From the NCBI GenBank assembly GCA_029260315.1, contig JAJDDM010000008.1, positions 1 through 64,000 on the forward strand: a stretch of 64,000 nt of DNA, given 5' to 3'. Below, piece by piece: positions 23,125 to 30,691 of this stretch. A model generated the notes under the pieces. That model did not search any database, was not told where the DNA came from, and saw only the letters and a list, made by a program, of their open reading frames with translations. How positions within the stretch are numbered: position 1 is the first letter of the stretch; each line of letters starts with the position of its first letter. A program made the translations under genes and the position numbers. The DNA is from Phycisphaerales bacterium (GTDB lineage: Bacteria; Planctomycetota; Phycisphaerae; Phycisphaerales; UBA1924).

Positions 23125-24117
23125 TCATCCTCGCGGCGCGGACTCGCCAGTGATAACGGAACGGACGCGAGGATCGGTGAACAACGGACCCTCCAGGAAG
23201 CGGAGCATGGAGCCGCGCATGTATTCGTCCTCCTGCTCGAACGAGAGCCAGCGGTGCCCCTTCGCCTCGGCGACCGAACCCGTGACGTTGCTTCCCCCGA
23301 ACGGGTCGAGGATCAGCGATTCATATTCGGGGTTGAGGAGGTAGTCCACAAAGAACTCGACGAGCTTTGCGGGATAGCGCGCGGGGTGGGCCTTGATGCC
23401 GAACTCCCGACAGAGGCGGAGGTATGCGGAGTTCGACTCGGTGTTGGCGATCGTGAGGAGGTTCGAGGGGATCGCACCGCCGTTGTCCTTCCCAAACTTG
23501 TCGGAGATGTCGTGACCGCTCGGACGCTTCTTGGCTTTGTAGCCGTTCTTGATGAGAGACTTCATCGAGTCGCTGTAGGGAACAAGGACGCGACGGTTGT
23601 CGGCATCTGGGTGCTCAGTCTTGCTAAACCACCAAACCGTGTTGATCGCGTCCTTCACACGGACGCGGCGTACCGTGACCCACTCGGCTGGTGTGGGGAG
23701 CTTCGATGGGTTGTACCAGTAGAAATCCTGCGCGAGGTGGAACATCTTCGAGAGGTGGATTGCTACCTCGAAATGATACATGCTCCGGACGGGCGCGCCA
23801 GGAATCCAGGAGCCCCCGATGTCGAGGACAAACGAACCCTCGGGAGTGAGAATTCGCTTGATCTCCTCGCAGAATGGGATGAACCACTCCAAGTACCTCT
23901 CGATCGGCTCATTCCCGTACTCCTTCTTGCGCGTCAGCGCGAAGGGCGGGCTGGTGAACACGAGGTCCACCGACTCCGAGGGGATCTTCTTCATGCCAGC
24001 AAGTGAGTCGCCCAAAAAGGCCGCTCCGAGCTTTGTGTGGTAGTACGGCTTCGTCTTGCCTAGGCCGACCTCGTCGAGCCAAGGCAGGTCAGTCTTTGGC
24101 CTCGTTAGTGAAATCAT
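23125..24117 (-). CDS. Type II DNA methyltransferase (N4-cytosine/N6-adenine, beta class)
   Basis: The start is MISLTRPKTDLPW at 24117 (330 residues); the ORF track adds 98 unlikely residues. The catalytic motif 'FTSPPFAL' is at residues 54-61 and comes before the AdoMet motif 'LDPFGGSNVTGSVAEA' near 282-297, the motif order of beta-class enzymes. TSPP motifs are most often seen in N4-cytosine methylases. It would protect the host against the HNH endonuclease encoded immediately downstream. An inverted TCCTGACCTGTGAGGTCATGG stretch just upstream of the start could be an autoregulatory site. Confidence 0.9.
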   Translation of the reverse strand: MISLTRPKTDLPWLDEVGLGKTKPYYHTKLGAAFLGDSLAGMKKIPSESVDLVFTSPPFALTRKKEYGNEPIERYLEWFIPFCEEIKRILTPEGSFVLDIGGSWIPGAPVRSMYHFEVAIHLSKMFHLAQDFYWYNPSKLPTPAEWVTVRRVRVKDAINTVWWFSKTEHPDADNRRVLVPYSDSMKSLIKNGYKAKKRPSGHDISDKFGKDNGGAIPSNLLTIANTESNSAYLRLCREFGIKAHPARYPAKLVEFFVDYLLNPEYESLILDPFGGSNVTGSVAEAKGHRWLSFEQEDEYMRGSMLRFLEGPLFTDPRVRSVITGESAPRG

Positions 24118-24786
24118 CGGCGGGTCCTCCTGACCTGTGAGGTCATGGTATCCGACGCCGCAAAACCCCGCCGAGTGCCATAGCCGCGGCTTTGCGCGGC
24201 TATTCGATCGCGCCCGCGGCGCATGGCCCCTCAAAGCCAGCGGCGAGCCAGTCCGCCGCGTACCGAATCTACGTCCACTCTCTCCCCCGAACCCCCTCGC
24301 ACCCCAACAACCCAACCCCCGACCGCTCCTGCCCCTCCTCACCCCCATACACCACCACCGACTCCACACGCCCCACCCCCGCGAGCTGCCCCCGCACCCG
24401 CGCCGCCCCATCGAACAAACTCCGCGACGCCTTCGCCGCGGCTCGCGCCTCCACTACCAGCCGATCCGCGTGCTCGAGTCCCGGCTATTTCAAAATCCAA
24501 ATTTGAATCAGCCGATCCAACCCCCACTCACGCCGCCCCAGGCCAGATTCCTCCGCGTGCCATGGCCACGGCTTTGAGTGGCTATGCGAACGCACCCGAA
24601 ACCCCCAGATCACCCCACACCTACCACAACCGAGCGCGCGCCCCGGCTCCCCCAATCCCAAATCTCAAGATTTCTCAAAATCACCTAACCCATTGATTTC
24701 CAGCGACTTCCGCGCACCCGCCCTCGCACGACGGACGCCCCTGCGCGCCCGAACATGGCACACCCGCCCCTTTATGGAGGCCCACC
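24118..24786. other. Long intergenic region with single-arm hairpin repeats
   Basis: No supported gene lies here; the plus-strand ORFs are Pro/Arg-rich compositional readings. Two related hairpins are present: TAGCCGCGGCTTTGCGCGGCTAT preceded by GTGCCA (24175-24203), and GTGCCATGGCCACGGCTTTG followed by AGTGGCTATG (24557-24586). They resemble one arm of the paired-hairpin element at 18024 and 30895. AAATCTCAAGATTTCTCAAA at 24660 is a relative of the TTTGAGAT family. Confidence 0.65.
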
Positions 24787-26355
24787 ATGTTCTGCACCGA
24801 CACCGTCCCGCTCGATCCCACTGCCACGACCCCCGAATCCCCGAATGCCGCCCCCGCTCCCCCGAATCCCGACTCCCCCTCCGACTTTGCTGCTTCTCGG
24901 TCTGCTGGTTTTCCGCTTTCTTCCCCCGACCCTCTACCCGCGACCCTCGACCCCTCGGCCCTCCTCCGCGACATCCACTCCGACACCGACATTTTCGACC
25001 TCCTCGACCTCTACGAGATGACCATCACCCAGCTCGACGCCTGGCTCCGCTCACCTCCCATCCAGAGCGCTCTCGCCGCCCTGAAACGCATCGCCCACAC
25101 CCGCCAAAACGCCATTACCACCAGCGCCCGCCCCGCGGCGATCAAACGCCTCGACCATATCGCCGCCACCAACCCCGAAACCCTCGACCCCAAGGCCCGC
25201 ACCGCCCAGGAAACCGCCCGCAAAGCCGCAACAACAATCCTCCAACGCCCCGCCGCGCAGCGCCCCCACCCCTCCTCGCCCACATCCCCCTCCCCGGCTG
25301 CCGCCCGACCGGGCTCCGCCTCCTCCCACGCCTCCATCGCCGACCGGGGGCGGGCGGGGGAGGGCGGCGGCCTACCGCCCCTCCCAATCCTCGACCACAT
25401 CCGCCGCGCACCCAAGACCGAGCGCTTTCCGCTCGCGCCCGATGATCACAAGCCCTCAGTGACGCAAGAGATCACGGCTCGAAGCGCCGATGGCACGCGC
25501 ATCCGAAACACCGACTCCAATTCCCCGCACGCCGACTGCCGAATCCCGAATCCCGCAACACATACCCCGCATGCCGTCCCTGCATCCGACACGCAACCCA
25601 TAGCCGCGCAAAGCCGCGGCCATGCCACCCGCCATCCCCTGAATCCCGACTCCCCTTCCACGAATGCCGACTGCCGAACCCCGGCTGCCGCCCTCGCCTC
25701 ACTTCACCCGCAAAAACTCCCCCTTCATAAACTCCACCCACTCCCCATCCTCCCCCAGACACCGCGACCGCAGCAGCCGCCGATCATCCCCCACCAGCTC
25801 CACCACGTCCTGGTACTTCGCCTGCTTCGTCGGATCAGCAAAGCTCGGCCCGGTCGTGTGCAGCGTCAGCGTATTGCCCTCCAGCTCGCCGTCGTAGACG
25901 AACATGCACGTCATCGGCGAGCCGACCCACGTTCCCGGGAATCGCCCCGTGGCGGGGTCATACCCGATCGTCATCAGCGCGACCATCGGGCTGCCGTCGG
26001 GCATGGTGGAGGTCATCTCGCCGACGACCCAGAGATCGCCGAGCGCCCGGACGACCTCCTTCCCCTCGCTGATCATGTTCTCGCCCTCGGGCCCGCCGGG
26101 GCACTCGCTCTGGAAGGTCCACTCGCCGAGCAGGCGCATGAGCCACTTGTGCTGTTCGGTCGGTTCGATCTTTTCCATGGCGGGCTCCCTGTGTCGAGTT
26201 GCGCGATTTCGACGTGGCCAGGCCGGTCGCGGCGACCGTTCCCGCCGCTCCTGCCTCCGCCTCAGAATATGTTGTCCGGACGCTCGGCGACGGACTATTT
26301 CCTGGGCGAGCAGACGACGAAGTGGAACACGTCCCGCTCGCCGCGCTCGCTGTAG
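24787..26355 (+). CDS. Hypothetical helical protein with degenerate repeat-rich C-terminus, end uncertain
   Basis: The ATG at 24787 (MFCTDTVPLDPTATTPE) has TTTATGGAGG nearby as SD. Residues about 56-160 ('LLRDIHSDTDIFDLLDLYEMTITQLDAWLRSPPIQSALAALKRIAHTRQNAITTSARPAAIKRLDHIAA') form a credible helical domain resembling small terminase/HTH-type proteins seen in planctomycetes. The N-terminal linker and everything after about residue 165 is Pro/Ala-rich and built from repeats such as CGAATCCCGACTCCC and a TAGCCGCGCAAAGCCGCGG hairpin (25599-25627). From about 25699 the frame runs antisense through the DUF1579 gene, so the true stop was probably lost to repeat insertion. I trust only 24787 to about 25700. 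Confidence 0.45.
   Translation: MFCTDTVPLDPTATTPESPNAAPAPPNPDSPSDFAASRSAGFPLSSPDPLPATLDPSALLRDIHSDTDIFDLLDLYEMTITQLDAWLRSPPIQSALAALKRIAHTRQNAITTSARPAAIKRLDHIAATNPETLDPKARTAQETARKAATTILQRPAAQRPHPSSPTSPSPAAARPGSASSHASIADRGRAGEGGGLPPLPILDHIRRAPKTERFPLAPDDHKPSVTQEITARSADGTRIRNTDSNSPHADCRIPNPATHTPHAVPASDTQPIAAQSRGHATRHPLNPDSPSTNADCRTPAAALASLHPQKLPLHKLHPLPILPQTPRPQQPPIIPHQLHHVLVLRLLRRISKARPGRVQRQRIALQLAVVDEHARHRRADPRSRESPRGGVIPDRHQRDHRAAVGHGGGHLADDPEIAERPDDLLPLADHVLALGPAGALALEGPLAEQAHEPLVLFGRFDLFHGGLPVSSCAISTWPGRSRRPFPPLLPPPQNMLSGRSATDYFLGEQTTKWNTSRSPRSL
25599..25627. repeat. Single-arm hairpin repeat, inverted orientation
   Basis: CATAGCCGCGCAAAGCCGCGG followed by CCATGCCA is the reverse orientation of the hairpins at 24175 and 24557. 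It lies inside the open but probably non-functional tail of the 24787 ORF. Confidence 0.75.
25699..26178 (-). CDS. DUF1579-family protein
   Basis: The 159-residue protein 'MEKIEPTEQHKWLMRLLGEWTFQSEC...EGKEVVRALGDLWVVGEMTSTMPDGSPMVALMTIGYDPATGRFPGTWVGSPM' is a typical DUF1579 member, with a beta-rich lipocalin-like pattern. Members are cytoplasmic and of unknown function. Length and start (AAAAG near the ATG) are normal. Its whole length is overlapped on the opposite strand by the open tail of the 24787 ORF, which I take to be non-coding. Confidence 0.85.
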   Translation of the reverse strand: MEKIEPTEQHKWLMRLLGEWTFQSECPGGPEGENMISEGKEVVRALGDLWVVGEMTSTMPDGSPMVALMTIGYDPATGRFPGTWVGSPMTCMFVYDGELEGNTLTLHTTGPSFADPTKQAKYQDVVELVGDDRRLLRSRCLGEDGEWVEFMKGEFLRVK

Positions 26356-27401
26356 CTCCAGTGATCGTGCAGCTCGTGGAAGCGGATCTCGTAGCCGTGG
26401 CGGACGATCATGTCGGCGAGGGCGGTTTTCGACGGGAACCAGCGGGATTGGCCGTCGAGGTTGACCCAGACGTCCGGGCGATAGAGCGGCACGCCCTGCC
26501 CGTCCCAGATGCTGGCGTGTCCCTTGATGCCGAAGGCGAAGAGGCCGACGCCGGGCTCGAGGATTCTGCGGGCGAGGTCGAAGATCTCGCGGAGTTCGCC
26601 GGAGTTGAAGTAGTGGAGGCTGGAGTAGGAGTAGGCGACGTTGAAGCGGTCTTGGACGGGCTGGGAGCGCAGGACGCTGACGAGATCGCCCCGGGTCAGG
26701 TCGTGGTGGAGTTCGGGGCGGGCGGCCAGGACGGGCTTCATGCGCTGGCGATGTGAATCGAGCGCTGATTCGGAGATGTCGATGCCGCGGTAGGCGACGA
26801 CGCGTTCGCTGGAGACCAGGCCGAGGGCGTCGTTGCCGGTGCCGCAGCCGAGTTCGAGGATGCGGACCTGGTCGAGGCCGCGCTCGGCGGTCTCGTTCAC
26901 GCGGCGCTCGATGTACTTGAGCAGCTCCCAGACGAGCGGGTTGGGCTCGCGGGCCTTGAAGAACTCATAGGCGACGCCGGGCTGCTGGTAGAGATCGCCC
27001 CAGTCGAACTCGACCTCGACGAGGAAGCGCAGCAACGCCGCGGCTTCGCGCTCGCGCCCGCTTGTGAACAGGCGGTGGGCGATGGTGAAGGCGATCCCGC
27101 CGAGGTGGCAGGGGTGGTTGTCGGAGGCGAGTCGGCGGGCGTGCCAGAGGATCGTCGCGAGATCGCCGCCGCGATCGAAGAGCCATTCGGAGGCGTCGGC
27201 GAGCAGGCGGTCGAGGACGGGGCCGAGCAGGTCGCTGCGGGCGTGTTGGGTCGCGCGGAGCTTGTCGGCGATGGTGCTCGCGTCGCCGTCGGCCAGGCCG
27301 ATCGCGTCGGCGTCCTCGCGGATCTGCGCGATCGCGGCTTCGGGGTCGTCGAGGCCGGCGTCGAGGAAGAGGTCGCGTCGGCGTGTGAAGTTCGCGGGCA
27401 T
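26295..27401 (-). CDS. SAM-dependent methyltransferase with helical N-terminal domain
   Basis: The start is MPANFTRRRDLFLDAG at 27401 (368 residues). Residues 1-150 are helical, of unknown function, with 'HPCHLGGIAFTIAHRLFTSGREREAAALLRFLVEVEF'. From about 160 a class I methyltransferase fold begins: 'QVRILELGCGTGNDALGL' (motif I), 'YRGIDISESAL' (motif II Asp) and 'FNVAYSYSSLHYFNSGELREIFDLARRILEPGVGLFAFGIKG' (motifs IV-VI). Substrate specificity is not apparent. It is not clearly in an operon; the next gene upstream, on the same strand, is a PEP-CTERM protein 65 bases away. Confidence 0.85.
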   Translation of the reverse strand: MPANFTRRRDLFLDAGLDDPEAAIAQIREDADAIGLADGDASTIADKLRATQHARSDLLGPVLDRLLADASEWLFDRGGDLATILWHARRLASDNHPCHLGGIAFTIAHRLFTSGREREAAALLRFLVEVEFDWGDLYQQPGVAYEFFKAREPNPLVWELLKYIERRVNETAERGLDQVRILELGCGTGNDALGLVSSERVVAYRGIDISESALDSHRQRMKPVLAARPELHHDLTRGDLVSVLRSQPVQDRFNVAYSYSSLHYFNSGELREIFDLARRILEPGVGLFAFGIKGHASIWDGQGVPLYRPDVWVNLDGQSRWFPSKTALADMIVRHGYEIRFHELHDHWSYSERGERDVFHFVVCSPRK

Positions 27402-27466
27402 GGGATCACTGTAAGCCCGATCCCGGTGGGGCTGGCGACTGTGATGACGTTCGATTGTGAGAGGAC

Positions 27467-27985
27467 TCAGCGACGCCGACGGGTCAGCCCGAGCCCCGCG
27501 CCCAGAAACAGCGCGATCGTTGCGGGCGCGGGCACGAGATCGCCCTGCACATCCAGCGAGGCAAACCCGCTGTCTGCTTGCTGGAAGAAGTGAGATCCCG
27601 AGAGCGTCCCATCGCCGACCAAGCCGTCGTAGATCCCGGTCCCGTCGGTCACGTCCCACGAGCCGGCGTACGAGAAGAACCCGTCCTCGGCGTCGACCGA
27701 GCCGAGGAACTGGATCGTCAGCGCGTCGCCGCCCCCGGGGCCGTTGAGTTCGAGCTGGCCGGAGATCTCGCCGCCGTCGACCAGCTCGGCGTTGAAGACG
27801 CCGCTGACATCCTGGAAGTCGAACCCGCCGAACTGGGTGTCAACGGTCGTCGCGATATTCGCGTCGATGACGTCGGCGTTGCGATCGGTGACGTCGAACG
27901 TCCCCTCGGTGCCGATGAAAAAGAAGTCGGCCTGGGCCGCTGTCGCGACGCCAAACACCAACACAGTTGCGGCCTTGTGAATCAC
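27467..27985 (-). CDS. PEP-CTERM secreted protein (paralogue 1)
   Basis: The 172-residue protein starts MIHKAATVLVFGVATAAQADFFF, a short signal peptide with cleavage likely after 'AQA'. The mature part is acidic and beta-rich ('TEGTFDVTDRNADVIDANIATTV'). It ends with a PEP-CTERM-like sorting tail 'VPAPATIALFLGAGLGLTRRRR': VPAP box, membrane helix, Arg cluster. Such tails are cut by exosortase and the proteins are exported to the surface or matrix. It is clearly paralogous to 28026-28553, just upstream, so the pair arose by tandem duplication. Function unknown. Confidence 0.85.
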   Translation of the reverse strand: MIHKAATVLVFGVATAAQADFFFIGTEGTFDVTDRNADVIDANIATTVDTQFGGFDFQDVSGVFNAELVDGGEISGQLELNGPGGGDALTIQFLGSVDAEDGFFSYAGSWDVTDGTGIYDGLVGDGTLSGSHFFQQADSGFASLDVQGDLVPAPATIALFLGAGLGLTRRRR

Positions 27986-28025
27986 CTCAGCGCTCCTCTC
28001 TCTCGCTCCCTCGAGCGCACCAATC

Positions 28026-28553
28026 TCAATCTACGAAGGGGCGCTTGCGCCTCGCAGCGAACAACGCCCCGAGTCCGATCAGCCCGAGCGTCCCCGGCGT
28101 AGGCACCAGATCGCCCTGGATCGCCAGGCTCAAAATGCCGCTATCGGGCTCGGTGAAGAAGTGCGAACCGGACAGATCGCCCGACCCAACGAGGCCCTCA
28201 TAAACTCCGTCGGCATCGACAACCGTCCAGTTGGCGGCGTACGAGAATGTCGCGCCGCCGCCGAAGACCGTGCCGTCGTAGTCGATCACGATTGTCCCGT
28301 CGTCGTTGCCGCTCACAATGCGGAGGATGCCCGAGATCGGCCCGGGATCTGTCAGTTCCCCGTCGAACCCGCCGACGACCGAGCCGAACCCGAACGGCCC
28401 AGCCTGCGTGCCGACGGTCGTCTCGAGGGTTCCGGTGATCTCGTCGCCGTTGCGATCGGTGACGACGAACTCGCCCTCGGTCGCGATGAAGAACAGATCG
28501 CCCTGGGCGACGCCCGCCAGGGTTGCCGTCGCCAGGATGGTCATGAGCCGCAT
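28026..28553 (-). CDS. PEP-CTERM secreted protein (paralogue 2)
   Basis: The start is MRLMTILATATLAGVAQGDLFFIA at 28553, with 'AAGGGGGA' as SD; the ORF track extends 73 codons too far. The 175-residue protein shares with its neighbour 'FFIxTEGxFxVTDRNxDxI', 'DGxYxGLVGxGxLSGSHFF', 'DSGxxSLxxQGDLVPxP' and a C-terminal hydrophobic helix with Arg/Lys cluster ('LGLIGLGALFAARRKR'). This supports secretion and exosortase processing. The two genes are 40 bases apart and probably co-transcribed. Confidence 0.85.
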   Translation of the reverse strand: MRLMTILATATLAGVAQGDLFFIATEGEFVVTDRNGDEITGTLETTVGTQAGPFGFGSVVGGFDGELTDPGPISGILRIVSGNDDGTIVIDYDGTVFGGGATFSYAANWTVVDADGVYEGLVGSGDLSGSHFFTEPDSGILSLAIQGDLVPTPGTLGLIGLGALFAARRKRPFVD

Positions 28554-28783
28554 CAAGATCCCCCTTCTCGTGACGCCCCCCAGGGACGCCGACCGGGCGC
28601 ATTCACCCCGCCCGAACACACAGAACGCCATGCGCCCATGGCGAGCGCATCGCTTCCTCCGCGTGGAAGATGCCACATGATCGGACCCACGCCAGCCGAT
28701 CCGGAGATTTCCTTTCCCAGCCCGCCCGACCGCACCAGACCGCCCATGAGCTAGGCTTTGGCCCTCTCTCACACGGAGCCGGC

Positions 28784-30691
28784 ATGGGTCAGAAGCAGTC
28801 AGCGAAGGACAACTGGCAGGATCTCGTGGCGACTTTTCTCGCAGAGCAGCAGCGGATCCGCGCCGGCGGCGGGACCAAGGCCATCGACCGCCAGCACGCC
28901 AAGAACCGCCTCACCGCCCGCGAACGGATTGTCCGCGTGGTCGACCCCCGGGTAGATCGGCTCTCCGAGCCGATGCGCACCGCAGCCGAATCCTCCCCAA
29001 CGCCTGATCCCCACCGCGACGAGATCCCCAACTTCCAGGAACTCGCCCTCTGGTCCGCGCACGGCATGTACGCAGAGCACGGCGGCGCCCCCGCCGCGGG
29101 CGTCGTCACCGGCATCGGCCTCGTCCACGACCGCCCGCACATGGTCATCGCCAACGACGCGACGGTGAAGGCCGGCGCGTTCTTCCCGATGACCTGCAAG
29201 AAGATCATCCGGGCGCAGCACATCGCGCGGATGGCCCGCCTGCCCCTGATCTATCTCGTGGACTCGGCGGGCGTGTTCCTGCCCATGCAAGAAGACGTCT
29301 TCCCCGACACCGACGACTTCGGGCGGATCTTCTACCTCAACAGCGTCCTCTCCGCCGAGGGCGTCCCCCAGCTCGCGGCGATCATGGGCTATTGCGTCGC
29401 TGGCGGGGGGTATCTGCCCGTCCTCTGCGACACCTTACTGATGACCGAGGGCTCGGGGTTGTATCTCGCGGGACAGGCGCTCGTGAAGGCCGCGATCGGG
29501 CAGGAGGTCACCGACGAGGAGCTCGGCGGCGCGATGATGCACGCCGAGATCTCCGGCACGATCGACTTCAAGGAGCCCGACGACGAGGCCTGCATCGCGC
29601 GGATCCGGGAGTTGGTTCAGAAGCGGGCCGAAGCGACGGAGCGACGAAGCGACGGAGGGAGGGAGGAAGAGACGACGAGACGACCAGACGAAGAGACGAA
29701 GTCGGATTCCTCAGTCACTCATTCGCTCACTCGCTCATTCGCTCCGCCCTACCGCGACGCCTCCGACATCTATTCGACCTTCACCTCCACACCCGGCTCG
29801 CAATACGACATCAACGACATCCTGGCCTGCATCGTCGATTCCCGGGTAGATCGGCTCTCCGAGCCGATGCGCAATGCGCCGACGAACGCGCCATCGCACG
29901 TTTCCAAAGGCAATATCGGCTCGGAGAGCCGATCTACTCACGAGCGCCTCGCCCCGGACTTCGACGAGTACAAGGCCGACTTCGGTCGCTCGATCGTCTG
30001 CGGCTACGCCAGTCTCGGCGGGATCCCCGTCGGCATCGTCGCCAACCAGGGCAAGCTCACCCAGCAAGCCAAGGCGGGCGGCAAGGCGGGGCCCGGCAAG
30101 TCCACCAACATGCCGCGGGTGATCTATGTCGAGGCGGCGGACAAGGCCGCGCGGTTCATCATGGACTGCAACCAGCGCAAGATCCCGCTGCTGTTCCTGC
30201 ACGACACGACGGGGTTCATGGTCGGGCGCGACAGCGAGCAGGCGGGGATCATCCGTGCCGGGGCGAAGATGGTCAACGCGATGAGCAACTCGATCGTGCC
30301 GAAGATCGTGCTGATCATGGGCGGCAGCTACGGCGCGGGCAACTACGCGATGTGCGGGCGGGCGTTCGAGCCGTTCCTCACGTTCGCCTGGCCCGGGAGC
30401 AACTGCGCCGTCATGGGCGCGGCCCAGGCGACCGGCACCCTCGCCATGATCGAGGAACGCTCCCGCCAGCGCAAGGGCGAAGAGATCGACGACCAGACGC
30501 ACAAGCAGATTCTAGACGCCGTGCGCGCGAGTTATAACGAGCAGCAGGACATTCGGTACGGGGCGGCGCGGGGGTGGGTCGATCGGATCATCGAGCCGCA
30601 CAGGACGCGCGAGGAGCTGATCGCGGCACTGGACGCGGCGCGGAACTGGGATCGGTCGCGCGAGTTCAGGACGGGCGTGTTGCAGACGTGA
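28784..30691 (+). CDS. Acyl-CoA carboxylase carboxyltransferase (beta) subunit, methylcrotonyl/propionyl type, with repeat insertions
   Basis: The enzyme transfers CO2 from carboxybiotin to an acyl-CoA; neighbours in leucine breakdown (HMG-CoA lyase) favour methylcrotonyl-CoA. The start is MGQKQSAKDNWQD at 28784 with ACGGAG upstream. Core motifs are intact: 'GGAPAAGVVTGIG', 'VIANDATVKAGAFFPMTCKKIIRAQ', 'LIYLVDSAGVFLPMQEDVFPD', 'MTEGSGLYLAGQALVKAAIGQ' and 'GGSYGAGNYAMCGRAFEP'. At 635 residues it is about 100 longer than usual. The excess is three insertions, each derived from repetitive DNA: 'VDRLSEPM' at residue ~57, a Glu/Arg/Thr-rich tract near 285-325, and a second 'VDRLSEPM' block near 355-390. 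No biotin carboxylase gene is in the window. Confidence 0.92.
   Translation: MGQKQSAKDNWQDLVATFLAEQQRIRAGGGTKAIDRQHAKNRLTARERIVRVVDPRVDRLSEPMRTAAESSPTPDPHRDEIPNFQELALWSAHGMYAEHGGAPAAGVVTGIGLVHDRPHMVIANDATVKAGAFFPMTCKKIIRAQHIARMARLPLIYLVDSAGVFLPMQEDVFPDTDDFGRIFYLNSVLSAEGVPQLAAIMGYCVAGGGYLPVLCDTLLMTEGSGLYLAGQALVKAAIGQEVTDEELGGAMMHAEISGTIDFKEPDDEACIARIRELVQKRAEATERRSDGGREEETTRRPDEETKSDSSVTHSLTRSFAPPYRDASDIYSTFTSTPGSQYDINDILACIVDSRVDRLSEPMRNAPTNAPSHVSKGNIGSESRSTHERLAPDFDEYKADFGRSIVCGYASLGGIPVGIVANQGKLTQQAKAGGKAGPGKSTNMPRVIYVEAADKAARFIMDCNQRKIPLLFLHDTTGFMVGRDSEQAGIIRAGAKMVNAMSNSIVPKIVLIMGGSYGAGNYAMCGRAFEPFLTFAWPGSNCAVMGAAQATGTLAMIEERSRQRKGEEIDDQTHKQILDAVRASYNEQQDIRYGAARGWVDRIIEPHRTREELIAALDAARNWDRSREFRTGVLQT
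28950..28979. repeat. VDRLSEPM-type palindromic repeat, copy 1 in the carboxyltransferase gene
   Basis: GTAGATCGGCTCTCCGAGCC with GATGCGCA is inserted after the codons for 'RERIVRVVDP', where the family normally continues directly to the conserved 'FxELxLW' segment. The frame is kept. Confidence 0.9.
29641..29745. repeat. Low-complexity GACGAAGCGACG / CACTCATTCGCT tract inside the carboxyltransferase gene
   Basis: The tract runs GCGACGAAGCGACGGAGGGA then GACGAGACGACCAGACGAAG, and ends with CACTCATTCGCTCACTCGCT. It encodes 'ERRSDGGREEETTRRPDEETKSDSSVTHSLTRSFA', a hydrophilic stretch without counterpart in the family. It is read in frame and without a stop. Confidence 0.8.
29846..29941. repeat. 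Inverted pair of VDRLSEPM-type repeats, copies 2 and 3
   Basis: GTAGATCGGCTCTCCGAGCC at 29846 faces ATCGGCTCGGAGAGCCGATC at 29915, about 45 bases further on. Together they could fold into a long stem in the mRNA. They encode 'VDRLSEPMRNAP...NIGSESRSTH' between 'DINDILACIVD' and 'FDEYKADFGRSIVCGYA'. Confidence 0.9.

Noticed and set aside
29392-30537. 381-residue frame-shifted ORF over the carboxyltransferase
   Set aside because: It is an alternative frame of a clear gene, very Arg-rich, with no domain.
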